Shown one piece after another: positions 17,628 to 27,232 of a stretch of 36,606 bases of DNA. Both the position numbers and the translations under genes were made by a program. The stretch comes from Gallionellaceae bacterium (GTDB lineage: Bacteria; Pseudomonadota; Gammaproteobacteria; Burkholderiales; Gallionellaceae), in assembly GCA_030834965.1 (NCBI GenBank), contig JAUQWW010000013.1:1-36606 (forward strand). Direction: 5' to 3'. Each line of letters opens with the position of its first letter. The first letter of the stretch is position 1. The notes under the pieces were generated by a model. That model was not told where the DNA came from. It searched no databases and was given only the letters and a program-made list of their open reading frames with translations.

Positions 17628-18791
17628 TCATATTGGCTGCCCCCTCATCATTCGCCTGTTTTCCCAATCAATCCTCAGCAGTATTGCAGCGGCGACGCAG
17701 TTCACCACTACGCCGCTGCCGCCGAAACTGAGGAAGGGCAGGGTTAATCCCTTGGTGGGGAGCACACCCATGTTCACACCGATATTGATCATCGCCTGCA
17801 CACCCAGCCAGACTGCAATCCCCTGCGCGATCAGCGCAGCGAACTGGCGATCGAGAAATGCCGCCTGACGCCCAATGGCGAAGGCGCGTATGAGCAGCCC
17901 GGCAAACAGGACAATCACCGCGCATACGCCGACGAAGCCGAGTTCCTCGGCGATCACCGCGAGCAGAAAGTCGGTGTGCGCTTCCGGCAGGTAGAACAGC
18001 TTTTCGACGCTGGCGCCCAGTCCCACGCCCAGCCACTCGCCCCGGCCAAATGCGATCAGCGCATGGCTCAGCTGATACCCTTTGCCGTAGGGATCGGACC
18101 ACGGATCCATGAAGCCGATCACGCGCTGCATGCGATAGGGCGAGGAGAAAATCAGCGCCGCAAATGCCAATGGCAACGCAAACACCAGTGCGCCAAACAC
18201 CTTGAGATTGAAGCCGCCGAGCCACAACGTGCACATTGCAATCGCGCAGATCACCACGAAGGCGCCCATGTCTGGCTCCAGCAGCAGCAGCATGCCCACC
18301 AGTACCATTACCGCAAACATCGGCAGGAAGGCCTTGCGGAACGTATGTTTGACGATGCCCTTGCGCACCGTGTAGTCGGCCGCATACACCACGGCGAACA
18401 GTTTCATCAATTCGGACGGCTGCAGGTTGATGACAAACAATGACAGCCAGCGCCGGCTGCCATTCACCGCGCGCCCAACGCCCGGGATCAGCACCAGTAT
18501 CAGGAGGACGACGCCCAGTATGAACAGGTAAGGCGCCAGCTTCTGCCAGGTTTGCACCGGCACCTGAAACGCGGCCATCGCGGCTGCAATGCCAACAAAA
18601 ATGAACACACTGTGGCGCACCAAATAATAGGTGGAACGGAAGCCGGTGAACTTGCTCTCTTCGGCAGTCGCGATGGAGGCCGAATACACCATCACCATGC
18701 CAATGGCGAGCAGCGAGAGCACGATCCACACCAGCATCTCATCGTATTCCGGCAGTGCCGGGCGGGACGGGTTCAGGCTTGCGGTGCGCAT
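17628..18791 (-). CDS. ftsW: Septal peptidoglycan glycosyltransferase FtsW
   Basis: FtsW is the SEDS-family enzyme that polymerises lipid II glycan chains at the septum together with FtsI. The 387-residue protein has about ten hydrophobic helices. The acidic catalytic segment [10 protein letters not shown] is present, as are the SEDS signatures ([54 protein letters not shown]). The N-terminal cytoplasmic tail is about 18 residues. Its start overlaps the end of murD by 19 nt, so translation is coupled. The context beside murD/murG favours FtsW over RodA. Confidence 0.97.
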   Translation of the reverse strand: MRTASLNPSRPALPEYDEMLVWIVLSLLAIGMVMVYSASIATAEESKFTGFRSTYYLVRHSVFIFVGIAAAMAAFQVPVQTWQKLAPYLFILGVVLLILVLIPGVGRAVNGSRRWLSLFVINLQPSELMKLFAVVYAADYTVRKGIVKHTFRKAFLPMFAVMVLVGMLLLLEPDMGAFVVICAIAMCTLWLGGFNLKVFGALVFALPLAFAALIFSSPYRMQRVIGFMDPWSDPYGKGYQLSHALIAFGRGEWLGVGLGASVEKLFYLPEAHTDFLLAVIAEELGFVGVCAVIVLFAGLLIRAFAIGRQAAFLDRQFAALIAQGIAVWLGVQAMINIGVNMGVLPTKGLTLPFLSFGGSGVVVNCVAAAILLRIDWENRRMMRGQPI

Positions 18792-20173
18792 GCCACGCCC
18801 TCCTGCAATGCACGCACTGCGGCGACAAACACTTCGGCCCGGTGCGCATAGTTGCGGAACATGTCGAAGCTGGCGCAGGCCGGCGACAGCAGCACCGCAT
18901 CACCCGGCTGTGCCAGCGCAACGCTTTGCTGCACTGCATCTGCCATGTTGCGCACATGCATCACCGGCACGCCGCAGCTTTGCAACGCCACCTCGATCTT
19001 GTCCGCGTCACGGCCGATCAGCACGACCGCGCGCGCATGCTGCGTCACCACCGGCCGCAGCGGCGAAAAGTCCTGCCCCTTGCCTTCACCGCCTGCGATC
19101 AGCACCGTCTTCCGCCCCAGGCCTTGCAGCGCAGCCACTGTTGCACCCACATTGGTGCCCTTTGAATCGTCGAAGAACGTCACACCGTCAATTTCCGCCA
19201 CGTATTCCACGCGATGCGGCAACCCCTTGAAGGCGCGCAATGCCTTGAGCAACGGCGCCAGCGGCAGGCCGACGGCGCGGCACAGCGCCAGCGCCGCGAG
19301 CGCATTGGCCACGTTATGCAGCCCGGCCACCTGCAGCTCACTGGCATTCAGTACGCGCCGTGCACCCTGCACCAGCCAGACATCCCCGTTTTCGCGTTCA
19401 ATACCCCAATCATCATCGGCAGCAGGCGGGGTATTCAACCCGAAGGTGATCTGCATGCGCCCGATCAACGCCATGCCGGCGCTGCTCGCATCATCACGGT
19501 TGAGCACTTGCACGCCCCCCTGTCCGTTGCTGCGGAAGATGCGCGCCTTGGCGGCGATGTATTCGCCCATGTCAGCATAGCGATCCAGATGATCCTCGCT
19601 GATGTTGAGCACGGTCGCCGCATCGGCACTCAATGTCGACGTCGTTTCCAGCTGAAAGCTCGAAAGCTCCAGCACCCACACATCGGGATGCCGCTCCTGC
19701 CGATTCACCAAAACATCCAGCACGGCGGGAGAAATATTGCCGGCCACTTCCGTATCCAGCCCCGCCGCACGGCACATCGCGCCGACCATGCTGGTCACGG
19801 TGGTCTTGCCATTGGCGCCGGTGATGGCAATGATTTTCGGACATTTATCCTGCGGCAACGAGCGCGCAAAAAACTCGATGTCTCCCACAATCGGAATGCC
19901 GCGTGCCGCCGCTTTTGCCACAAACGGGTCGCGCAGCGGCAAACCCGGGCTGATCGCTATGAGCCCGACATCGTCGAGCAACTCGCTACGAAACACGCCG
20001 CAACGCAATTCCACCTGTGCGAACTGGGTGCGCAACACCTCCAGCGAAGGAGGGTTGTCCCGGCTGTCGGCAGCGCACACGCGCGCGCCCTGCGCGCTCA
20101 GCCAGCGCACAAGCGACAGCCCGGTCTCGCCGAGACCGAGTACCAGCACCTTTTTGTCAGTCAATGGCATCAT
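18773..20173 (-). CDS. murD: UDP-N-acetylmuramoyl-L-alanine--D-glutamate ligase
   Basis: MurD adds D-Glu to UDP-MurNAc-L-Ala. The 466-residue Mur ligase has the N-terminal [18 protein letters not shown]-loop [13 protein letters not shown], the central SSFQLETT and [10 protein letters not shown] region, [19 protein letters not shown] with [14 protein letters not shown], and the C-terminal [21 protein letters not shown] start at 20173, where two ATGs are adjacent and ATGA overlaps the mraY stop. The open frame continues over 110 codons upstream, but that is an out-of-frame reading of mraY. No insert like those in MurB, MurC and MurE is seen. Confidence 0.98.
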   Translation of the reverse strand: MMPLTDKKVLVLGLGETGLSLVRWLSAQGARVCAADSRDNPPSLEVLRTQFAQVELRCGVFRSELLDDVGLIAISPGLPLRDPFVAKAAARGIPIVGDIEFFARSLPQDKCPKIIAITGANGKTTVTSMVGAMCRAAGLDTEVAGNISPAVLDVLVNRQERHPDVWVLELSSFQLETTSTLSADAATVLNISEDHLDRYADMGEYIAAKARIFRSNGQGGVQVLNRDDASSAGMALIGRMQITFGLNTPPAADDDWGIERENGDVWLVQGARRVLNASELQVAGLHNVANALAALALCRAVGLPLAPLLKALRAFKGLPHRVEYVAEIDGVTFFDDSKGTNVGATVAALQGLGRKTVLIAGGEGKGQDFSPLRPVVTQHARAVVLIGRDADKIEVALQSCGVPVMHVRNMADAVQQSVALAQPGDAVLLSPACASFDMFRNYAHRAEVFVAAVRALQEGVACAPQA

Positions 20174-21273
20174 CTCAGCTTGAGGGTCGCAAGGCCCAAT
20201 AACACCAGCAGCATGGTGATAATCCAGAATCTCACCACGACCTGTGTCTCTTTCCAGCCCTTCTGTTCGAAATGATGGTGCAGCGGCGCCATCAGCAGGA
20301 TGCGCCGCCCTTCCCCGTATACCTTCTTGGTGTATTTGAAATACGACACCTGCAGCATCACCGATACTGCCTCGAGCACGAACACACCGCCCATGATGAA
20401 CAGCACCAGTTCCTGCCGGATGATCAGCGCCACCACTCCCAGCGCCGCGCCCAGCGCCAGTGCGCCCACGTCGCCCATGAATACCTCTGCCGGGTAGGCG
20501 TTGAACCACAGGAAGGCCAACCCTGCTCCCGCAATCGCGCCGCAGAACACGGCCAGTTCGCTTGCACCCGGGATATGGGGAATGCCGAGGTATTTGGCAA
20601 ACACCGCGTGACCCGCAACATAGGAAAAAATCGCCAGCGCGCTGCTCACCATCACCGTGGGCATGATGGCCAGGCCATCCAGGCCATCAGTCAGATTCAC
20701 CGCATTGCTGCTGCCCACGATGACCAGATAGGCCAGCACAATGAAGGCGAGCGCAGTCAGCGGAAACACCAGAAACTTGAAGAAAGGCACGATGAGCTCT
20801 GTGTGCGCGGGCAGGCTGGCGTGACGCCACAGATACACTGCAACGACCAATGCGATGATGGACTGCCAGAACATCTTGGCCTTGGCCGACAGGCCCTTGG
20901 GATTGCGATGCACCACCTTGCGGTAGTCGTCCACCCAGCCGATTGCGCCGAAGCCCAGCGTGGTGAGCAGCACCACCCACACATAGGGATTCGTGAGATC
21001 GGCCCACAACAGCGTGGTAATGGCGATCGAAGTCAGGATCAGTGCACCGCCCATGGTCGGCGTGCCCGCCTTCACCAGATGCGTCTGTGGCCCGTCTGTG
21101 CGCACGGACTGGCCAATCTTGTAGGCGGTCAGCTTGCGTATCATCGCCGGCCCGACCATAAAGGAAATGAGCAGCGCGGTCATCGCGGCCAGCACGGCAC
21201 GCAGCGTAATGTAACTGAGCACGCTGAATGTCCTGATATCCTGTGCCAGCCATTGTGCGAGTGCCAATAACAT
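20170..21273 (-). CDS. mraY: Phospho-N-acetylmuramoyl-pentapeptide transferase MraY
   Basis: MraY transfers phospho-MurNAc-pentapeptide to undecaprenyl phosphate, forming lipid I. The 367-residue polytopic protein has about ten membrane helices. It carries the conserved [10 protein letters not shown], the magnesium/catalytic acidic motifs WVDDYRKV and [29 protein letters not shown] and the histidine-rich [15 protein letters not shown]. The ATG directly abuts the murF stop (TAG then ATG, no gap), and the stop overlaps the murD start, so it is locked into the cluster. Confidence 0.99.
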   Translation of the reverse strand: MLLALAQWLAQDIRTFSVLSYITLRAVLAAMTALLISFMVGPAMIRKLTAYKIGQSVRTDGPQTHLVKAGTPTMGGALILTSIAITTLLWADLTNPYVWVVLLTTLGFGAIGWVDDYRKVVHRNPKGLSAKAKMFWQSIIALVVAVYLWRHASLPAHTELIVPFFKFLVFPLTALAFIVLAYLVIVGSSNAVNLTDGLDGLAIMPTVMVSSALAIFSYVAGHAVFAKYLGIPHIPGASELAVFCGAIAGAGLAFLWFNAYPAEVFMGDVGALALGAALGVVALIIRQELVLFIMGGVFVLEAVSVMLQVSYFKYTKKVYGEGRRILLMAPLHHHFEQKGWKETQVVVRFWIITMLLVLLGLATLKLR

Positions 21274-22725
21274 CTACTGCTCCCTTCCGTAGCGTGCCTG
21301 AAGAACCGCCGCCGAGGCAGCAGGAGGAAATCCGTGCAGCGGCTCGCCTGTGCGCTTTGCTTCCTTGTCGGTTCCGGTGCAGTACTGCACCACCCGCTCC
21401 ATGCGCATGAAGCGCGATCCCTTCACCAGCACCGTGGTGTCTGCATCCAGCTCCCGCTCCAGCCTCGCGAGCAAATCCTCGATGCGTTCGAAATGGCGTG
21501 CGCCGGTGCCGAACTCCGCGACTGCATGCACGCTCAATTCACCCAGCGCCAGCAGCTTCTGTATCCCCATGCGGCGCGCCTCTGCGCCGATCTCGCCATG
21601 CAGGCGGGCGGCATCGGCGCCCAGTTCGCCCATATCGCCCAGCACCAGGATTTTTTTTCCGCCTGCATTCCCCAGCACCTTGAGCGCGGCGCGCAGCGAA
21701 GCCGGGTTGGCGTTGTAAGTGTCATCTATCAACACCGCGCCATGCAGCGCCGATTTGCGCTGCATGCGCCCGGCGACCCCGGAAAATATTTCCAGCCCCG
21801 CAGCGATATCAGGTAACGCCACGTGCACTGCCAATGCTGCTGCGGTGGCGGCCAGCGCGTTGCGCACGTTGTGCACGCCCGGCACCTGCAGATTTGCACT
21901 GAACTCCCCCTGTGGCGTGCCGACCTCGATGTGCGCCCCGTAGCCCTGTGGTTGCCATTGCGCATGAACCGCAACTTTTTTCTCCAGGCCGAATTCGATA
22001 ACCGCATGATTGCCTGCCCGTTCGCGCCACAGCGCGGCATGCGCATCATCCGCGTTAATCACAGCCGTCCCCTGTTCCGGGAGCCCGGCAAAAATCTCGC
22101 CCTTGGCGCGCGCAACAGCCTCCACCGAACCGAGTCCGGCCAGGTGCGCGCTGGCCGCATTGTTGACAATGGCCACATCCGGATGCGCGAGACGGGTCAG
22201 GTAATCGATCTCGCCCGCATGGTTCATGCCCATCTCGATGACCGCATAGCGATGCACGGCGCGCAATTTCAGCAAGGTGAGCGGCATGCCAATGTCATTG
22301 TTCAGATTGCCTTGCGTCGCCAGCACCGCATCCGCGCTGCCTGCCGCTTGCCGCAATATCGCGGCGAGCATCTCCTTCACCGTGGTCTTGCCGTTGCTGC
22401 CGGTCACCGCCACCACGGGAATAGCAAACTGCGCACGCCAATACTCTGCCAGGCGCCCCAGCGCGAGACGGGTATCTTCGACCAGCAACAATGAGCAAGG
22501 CGGCTCGCCAACTCGATAGCTTGCGCTATTCACCAGCGCTGCCACTGCGCCATGTTGCGCGGCGCCGGCGACAAACGCAGCACCGTCGAAATTTTCCCCG
22601 TGCAGTGCCACAAACAGATCACCTGCTGCGATTGCGCGGCTGTCGCTGGACACCGCATTGAAGCGCACATCCGCGCCGATGAGCGTGCCGCCCAGCACCT
22701 GCGCAGCCTGCGAAAGCAGCATCAT
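21274..22725 (-). CDS. murF: UDP-MurNAc-tripeptide--D-Ala-D-Ala ligase
   Basis: MurF adds D-Ala-D-Ala to the murein tripeptide. The 483-residue protein shows SSDSRAIAAGDLFVALHGENFDG, P-loop VTGSNGKTTVKEML, NLNNDIGMPLTLL, EMGMNHAGEIDYL and DDTYNANPASLRAAL. The core ends at VKGSRFMRMERVVQYC. About 34 further residues follow (ending QARYGREQ), longer than the tail I expect from E. coli MurF; their origin is unclear. The start ATG at 22725 overlaps the murE stop (ATGATG), with a second in-frame ATG next to it. The substrate D-Ala-D-Ala comes from ddl in the same cluster. Confidence 0.98.
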   Translation of the reverse strand: MMLLSQAAQVLGGTLIGADVRFNAVSSDSRAIAAGDLFVALHGENFDGAAFVAGAAQHGAVAALVNSASYRVGEPPCSLLLVEDTRLALGRLAEYWRAQFAIPVVAVTGSNGKTTVKEMLAAILRQAAGSADAVLATQGNLNNDIGMPLTLLKLRAVHRYAVIEMGMNHAGEIDYLTRLAHPDVAIVNNAASAHLAGLGSVEAVARAKGEIFAGLPEQGTAVINADDAHAALWRERAGNHAVIEFGLEKKVAVHAQWQPQGYGAHIEVGTPQGEFSANLQVPGVHNVRNALAATAAALAVHVALPDIAAGLEIFSGVAGRMQRKSALHGAVLIDDTYNANPASLRAALKVLGNAGGKKILVLGDMGELGADAARLHGEIGAEARRMGIQKLLALGELSVHAVAEFGTGARHFERIEDLLARLERELDADTTVLVKGSRFMRMERVVQYCTGTDKEAKRTGEPLHGFPPAASAAVLQARYGREQ

Positions 22726-24284
22726 ATTTTGTCACTCCGCATGTCCTGAGCCTGTCGAAGGGGCCATGATTCCAGTGCGCGCTGCGCCAACTCCATGTCG
22801 CTGAACGGATATTTCACGCCGCTGATTTCCTGATATTCCTCGTGCCCCTTGCCTGCCAGCAGCACGGTGTCAGCTGCGGTCGCCGTGCTTATCGCCTGTG
22901 CAATGGCTAGAGCGCGGTCTTCAATGATCTGATATCTGGCGCCCATGCCAGTCGTGATGGCGGCAATGATTTCGTGCGGATTTTCGCTGCGCGGATTGTC
23001 GCTGGTGACAATGCACGCATCGGCAAGTTTGGCCGCGACCGTACCCATCATCGGGCGCTTGCCGCGGTCGCGGTCGCCGCCACAGCCGAACACGCAAATC
23101 AGTTTGCCGCCGCTGGATGCGGTTACTTCGCGCAGGGCCTGCAATACCTTGTCCAGCGCATCCGGCGTATGCGCATAGTCCACCACGACCGTCGGACGAC
23201 CTGCCCCACCCAGGGTCTGCATGCGCCCGGCTACCGCCTTCAGTTGCGCCAGCTCACGCAGCGCATCCGTCAGCGCCACTCCGCTCACCAGCAACACCGC
23301 CAGCACGCCGAGCAGGTTGGCCGCGTTGAAGCGCCCGACCAGTGCGCTGTGCAGCTCGCCGCCGCCCCAGCTCGAATGCACCTGCAGGCTGAACCCCTGC
23401 GCATCCATGCGCAACGCGCCGCCATAAGCCATGCGTATGCCGAGGCGCTCCGCCAGCTCCAACGCATCATCGCTCAGGCCATAGCCAATCACCTCCAGCT
23501 CTGAGTCACGCAGTTGTTCGGCAAGTTCTGCGCCAAACGCGTCATCGAGGTTGAGCACGGCATATTTGAGTTGCTGCCAGTCGAACAGGCGGCGTTTGGC
23601 CGCCGCATAACTGCGCATGTCGCCGTGATAGTCGAGATGGTCGCGGCTGAGATTGGTGAGCAGCGCCACATCATAGTTCACGCCATTCACGCGCCCCTGC
23701 TCCAGCGCATGCGAGGACACTTCCATTGCCACCGCCTGCGCACCCTGGGCCAGATAATCTGCCAGCAGCCCATGCAGACGGATCGCATCCGGCGTGGTGT
23801 TGAGCGTGGGCTGCAGTGCGCCGGGAAAACCATTGCCCAGCGTGCCCACCAGCGCGGCCTTCCTGCCCAGCGCATTCAGTGCCTGCGCAATCCAGTGGCT
23901 GCACGAAGTCTTGCCGTTGGTGCCGGTGATGCCCACCATCCACAATTTTGCGGATGGGTTGCCATAGACATGGCTGGCGATTTCGCCCGCATGATGGCGC
24001 AGATCGTTGACCGCCAGGTTGGGCACCTGCCATGCGCTGTCCCAGCCGAATCCGCGCGCTTCCCAGATCACCGCATTGGCGCCGCTGGCAATGGCCTGCG
24101 CGATGAACTGGCGCCCGTCTGCCTGGCCGCCGGGATAAGCGACAAAAGTGTCGCCCGGCGCAACTGCGCGGCTATCCGTCACCAGGCGCGTGATCGTCAC
24201 ACCGAGCGAGGAGAGCAATTCAGGATTGAAGCCTGCCCTGAGCCCAGTCGAAGGGCCTGTCCTGAGCTCAGCCGAAGGGCTCAT
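22722..24284 (-). CDS. murE: UDP-MurNAc-L-Ala-D-Glu--meso-DAP ligase with repeat-derived ends
   Basis: MurE adds the third stem amino acid. The 520-residue protein has TDSRAVAPGDTFVAYPG, P-loop GITGTNGKTSCSHW, the LTNLSRDHLDYHG region, VVVDYAHTPDALDKVL, FGCGGDRDRGKRPMMG and the DNPR motif (TSDNPRSENP) associated with meso-diaminopimelate. Both ends are odd. The first ~17 residues (MSPSAELRTGPSTGLRAG) translate two tandem palindromic repeat copies, and native-looking sequence starts at NPELLSSLGVTITRL. The last residues (LRQAQDMRSDKI) translate a third copy. GGAGG lies 3-4 nt before the ATG, outside the repeats. The start overlaps ftsI and the stop overlaps murF, both by 4 nt. Confidence 0.97.
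   Translation of the reverse strand: MSPSAELRTGPSTGLRAGFNPELLSSLGVTITRLVTDSRAVAPGDTFVAYPGGQADGRQFIAQAIASGANAVIWEARGFGWDSAWQVPNLAVNDLRHHAGEIASHVYGNPSAKLWMVGITGTNGKTSCSHWIAQALNALGRKAALVGTLGNGFPGALQPTLNTTPDAIRLHGLLADYLAQGAQAVAMEVSSHALEQGRVNGVNYDVALLTNLSRDHLDYHGDMRSYAAAKRRLFDWQQLKYAVLNLDDAFGAELAEQLRDSELEVIGYGLSDDALELAERLGIRMAYGGALRMDAQGFSLQVHSSWGGGELHSALVGRFNAANLLGVLAVLLVSGVALTDALRELAQLKAVAGRMQTLGGAGRPTVVVDYAHTPDALDKVLQALREVTASSGGKLICVFGCGGDRDRGKRPMMGTVAAKLADACIVTSDNPRSENPHEIIAAITTGMGARYQIIEDRALAIAQAISTATAADTVLLAGKGHEEYQEISGVKYPFSDMELAQRALESWPLRQAQDMRSDKI
22745..22763. repeat. Repeat copy encoding the MurE C-terminus
   Basis: CCTGAGCCTGTCGAAGGGG is the reverse complement of the CTTCGACAGGCTCAGG core also seen at 1283-1297. 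Read in the murE frame it gives PLRQAQ, after which the protein ends with DMRSDKI. It lies within the last 14 codons of murE, just before the overlapping murF start. Confidence 0.7.
24237..24279. repeat. Two tandem repeat copies encoding the MurE N-terminus
   Basis: CCTGAGCCCAGTCGAAGGG (24237-24255) and CCTGAGCTCAGCCGAAGGG (24261-24279) are 19-bp copies differing at two positions and separated by CCTGT. They match the family at 22745-22763 and 1283-1297. The second copy begins two bases after the murE start codon on the coding strand, so the repeats supply codons 2 to about 16. Confidence 0.8.
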
Positions 24285-26011
24285 GCCTCCTCCTTGATGA
24301 TGTCAGCGGGCGGCATCAGCACATTGTCGAGCGGCGCATCGTGCGGCACATTGAGCAGGCGCAGGGCCGAACCCATCACATTACTGAATACCGGTGCGGC
24401 GACCTGGCCGCCGTAATATTCGGCGCCGGCAGGCTCGTCCACCATTACGGCCACGATCAGGCGCGGATTGGATGCCGGAGCCAACCCGACAAATGACGCG
24501 ATATAGCGATTGACGTAACGTCTTCCCTCCAGCTTGTGCGCAGTGCCAGTCTTGCCCGCCACGCGGAAGCCGCTGATCTGCGCCAGTGGCGCGGTCCCGC
24601 CCGGCTGCACTACCATTTCCAGCATGTCGCGCACTGCACGGGCCGTGGCCTCGGAATATATTTTTTTGCCCACAACCGGCACATCCTGCTTGAGCAGCGT
24701 CACCCCCTTCAGCTCACCGTCGTTGGCAAATGCGGTGTACGCGCGCGCCAGTTGCAACAGGTTGACGGAAATGCCATTGCCATATGACATGGTCGCCTGC
24801 TCGATGGGCAGCCATTTTTTGTAGTCGCGCAACCTGCCCGCCGCCTCGCCCGGAAATGCACTGCCGGTCTGCGCGCCGAAGCCGGTCTCGCTCAGGCTGC
24901 GCCAGAAAGTTTGCGGCGGCAGCGACAACGCAATCTTGGCTGCGCCGACGTTGCTGGATTTCTGGATCACCCCTGCCACGTCGAGAAACGGCTCGGGATG
25001 CGTGTCATGAATCTTGCGCCCGCCGATGGTGAGCACGCCGCCCTCGGTATTGATGACCGTTCGCGGTGTTACCTTGCCTGCCTCCAGCGCAGCCGCGACG
25101 GTAAACGGCTTCATCGTGGAACCCGGCTCGAACAAGTCCGTCACTGCACGGTTGCGCATCACCCGTGTATCGGGTTTGGCGCGGTTATTGGGGTTGTAGC
25201 TCGGCCAATTGGCCAGCGCCAGCACTTCGCCGCTCTTCGCATCCAGCACGACAATGGAACCTGCCTTGGCGCGATGCTGCTCGACCGCCAGCTTGATCTC
25301 GCGATACGCCAGGTACTGAATCTTGCTGTCCACGCTCAGCGCCAGATCGCTGCCCGGCTTGGGCGCGCGCACACTGGCCACGTCCTCCACGATATGACCA
25401 CGCCTGTCCTTGATGACGCGCTGACTGCCCGACCTGCCGCCCAGCTGTTCCTGCAACGCCAGTTCGATGCCTTCCTGGCCGTTGTCGTCCACATCCGTGA
25501 AGCCCAGCAGATGCGCGGCGACTTCGGCACTGGGATAATAGCGACGGTACTCGCGGTGCAACGATATGCCCGGCACGCCCAGTCTCACGATTTTTTCCGC
25601 CTGCTCGGGCGGCAGCTGGCGTTTAAGATAGGTGAAATCGCGCGTCGTGTCGAACAGGCGTTTTTTTACTTCCGCACTGCTCATGCCCAATATCTGCGCG
25701 AGCTGTTTCACCTGTTGCGGCGTTGCCTCAACGTCCTGAGGGCTGACCCAGATCGATTCCACCGGCGTGCTGACGGCAAGCGGGTCACCATGGCGGTCTG
25801 TGATCATGCCGCGGTGCGCGTTGATGTCGACGACACGGCTATAACGCGCATCACCTTTCTGCTGCAGGAAGTCATTGTGGATGCCTTGCAGGTACACCGC
25901 GCGCACCGTTAGCCCAAACAGGCACAGCAGCAACACGCCAAACAGCACGCGCGAACGCCAGGGCGGCAATGCGACGAGTCCCGCTGTCTTTATACTGCTC
26001 GCGTAGTTCAT
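24281..26011 (-). CDS. ftsI: Septal peptidoglycan transpeptidase FtsI (PBP3)
   Basis: FtsI cross-links septal peptidoglycan and is the target of division-specific beta-lactams. The 576-residue class B penicillin-binding protein has a short cytoplasmic tail, one membrane anchor (about 21-41), the non-catalytic pedestal (about 60-220) and the transpeptidase domain. The three active-site motifs are S298-TMK (EPGSTMKPF), SSN at 352-354 and KTGT at 487-490. Its start overlaps the ftsL stop and its stop overlaps the murE start, each as ATGA. FtsW, its glycosyltransferase partner, is encoded further along the same cluster. Confidence 0.99.
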   Translation of the reverse strand: MNYASSIKTAGLVALPPWRSRVLFGVLLLCLFGLTVRAVYLQGIHNDFLQQKGDARYSRVVDINAHRGMITDRHGDPLAVSTPVESIWVSPQDVEATPQQVKQLAQILGMSSAEVKKRLFDTTRDFTYLKRQLPPEQAEKIVRLGVPGISLHREYRRYYPSAEVAAHLLGFTDVDDNGQEGIELALQEQLGGRSGSQRVIKDRRGHIVEDVASVRAPKPGSDLALSVDSKIQYLAYREIKLAVEQHRAKAGSIVVLDAKSGEVLALANWPSYNPNNRAKPDTRVMRNRAVTDLFEPGSTMKPFTVAAALEAGKVTPRTVINTEGGVLTIGGRKIHDTHPEPFLDVAGVIQKSSNVGAAKIALSLPPQTFWRSLSETGFGAQTGSAFPGEAAGRLRDYKKWLPIEQATMSYGNGISVNLLQLARAYTAFANDGELKGVTLLKQDVPVVGKKIYSEATARAVRDMLEMVVQPGGTAPLAQISGFRVAGKTGTAHKLEGRRYVNRYIASFVGLAPASNPRLIVAVMVDEPAGAEYYGGQVAAPVFSNVMGSALRLLNVPHDAPLDNVLMPPADIIKEEA

Positions 26012-26304
26012 GGCTGTGTTATTAACTCGCTGGTCTGTTCACCGCGAACGAACCGTATCTGTTCGCCTTTTGGCAACTGCATCTTCAACTTGAGGCTGGC
26101 AATTTTTTCCACGCGTGCCGGCATCGCCAGCGTGCTCTGCTCCAACTGCAATTGGCCCCATTCCACTTCCATCTGCTGCGCCCTGCCCTTCTCTTTTTGC
26201 AGTTCCACAAACAATTTGCGCGCCTTGTGTTGTGAGGTCACAACACCCAACGCGCATGCGACTGCCACCAGCAGGAGCACTAGATAGCCCTTAGTCACCC
26301 GCAC
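26008..26304 (-). CDS. ftsL: Cell division protein FtsL
   Basis: FtsL forms the periplasmic coiled-coil complex with FtsB and FtsQ that activates FtsWI. The 98-residue protein has a single transmembrane helix (about 5-22) and a heptad-like coiled coil (about 25-60: [21 protein letters not shown]). The family feature [20 protein letters not shown] follows. It overlaps rsmH by 14 nt at its start and ftsI by 4 nt at its end. Low sequence conservation is normal for FtsL; position and topology make the call secure. Confidence 0.95.
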   Translation of the reverse strand: MRVTKGYLVLLLVAVACALGVVTSQHKARKLFVELQKEKGRAQQMEVEWGQLQLEQSTLAMPARVEKIASLKLKMQLPKGEQIRFVRGEQTSELITQP

Positions 26305-27232
26305 CTCCTGCGCGCTCCGCCACCCGCATCACCGCACTGCGTGCACGCGGGTTTCCCGCCACTTCCTGCGGCGTCGCGCGCACCGCGCGACCCACCAAGC
26401 GCAGCTTGCCCGCGGGAATATCGGCAGCTCGGACCGGCAAGTTGCGCGGCAGCTTGTCGCCCTGCGCCATGTCGCGCAGAAAGTGCTTTACCATGCGGTC
26501 TTCCAGCGAGTGGAAACTGATGATCACGATGCGTCCTTCCGGCCTCAGGCAATCCACGCATTGCGGCAATATCTGTGCAAGCTCTTCGAGTTCCTGATTG
26601 AGATAAATCCGTATAGCCTGAAAGGTGCGCGTCGCCGGATTTTTCCCAGGCTCGCGCGTGCGCACAGTCTTGGCGACGATTTCACTGAGTTGGCGCGTGG
26701 TATTGATGGGGTGTTCCTGGCGCGCCGCAACAAGCGCTCTTGCAATCTGTTTAGCAAACCGTTCTTCGCCGTAATCACGTATCACCTCCCCAAGAAACGC
26801 CTCATCCACCGTCGCCAGCCACTCTGCTGCTGTCTGCCCGCTGCTGATATCCATGCGCATATCCAGCGGTGCGTTAAAACGAAAACTGAATCCGCGCTGT
26901 TCATCATCCAGCTGCGGCGACGACACGCCCAGATCGAGCAGCACGCCATCCACCTTTTCCACCGCCAGCTTGCGCAACACCTCGGCCAGGTGCGCAAAGC
27001 CGCTGTGCACCATGACGAAACGCGGATCTGAAATTACCTGGCCTGCCGCCACTGCCACCGGGTCTTTGTCCAGCGCAATCAACCTGCCGCGCACGCCCAG
27101 CTTTTCCAGAATCAGCCGGCTATGCCCGCCGCGCCCGAACGTGCCGTCCACATAGATGCCTTCCGGTCTTATCTGCAATGCTTCGACTGCTTCGTGCAAC
27201 AACACTGTATCGTGGGACAAACCCACACTCAC
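26291..27232 (-). CDS. rsmH: 16S rRNA (cytosine-1402-N4)-methyltransferase
   Basis: RsmH (MraW) methylates N4 of C1402 in the 16S rRNA P-site region. The 313-residue protein has the N-terminal [16 protein letters not shown]-binding [35 protein letters not shown], and the C-terminal [17 protein letters not shown] and [15 protein letters not shown] signatures. The start codon is GTG at 27232, overlapping the mraZ stop as GTGA; a second in-frame GTG lies two codons on. Conserved linkage with mraZ at the head of the cluster supports the assignment. Confidence 0.98.
   Translation of the reverse strand: MSVGLSHDTVLLHEAVEALQIRPEGIYVDGTFGRGGHSRLILEKLGVRGRLIALDKDPVAVAAGQVISDPRFVMVHSGFAHLAEVLRKLAVEKVDGVLLDLGVSSPQLDDEQRGFSFRFNAPLDMRMDISSGQTAAEWLATVDEAFLGEVIRDYGEERFAKQIARALVAARQEHPINTTRQLSEIVAKTVRTREPGKNPATRTFQAIRIYLNQELEELAQILPQCVDCLRPEGRIVIISFHSLEDRMVKHFLRDMAQGDKLPRNLPVRAADIPAGKLRLVGRAVRATPQEVAGNPRARSAVMRVAERAGGAGD

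Noticed and set aside
21376-21391. Perfect 16-bp palindrome GGTGCAGTACTGCACC in murF
   Set aside because: One 16-bp perfect palindrome is about what chance predicts in 36 kb, and it encodes ordinary MurF residues.
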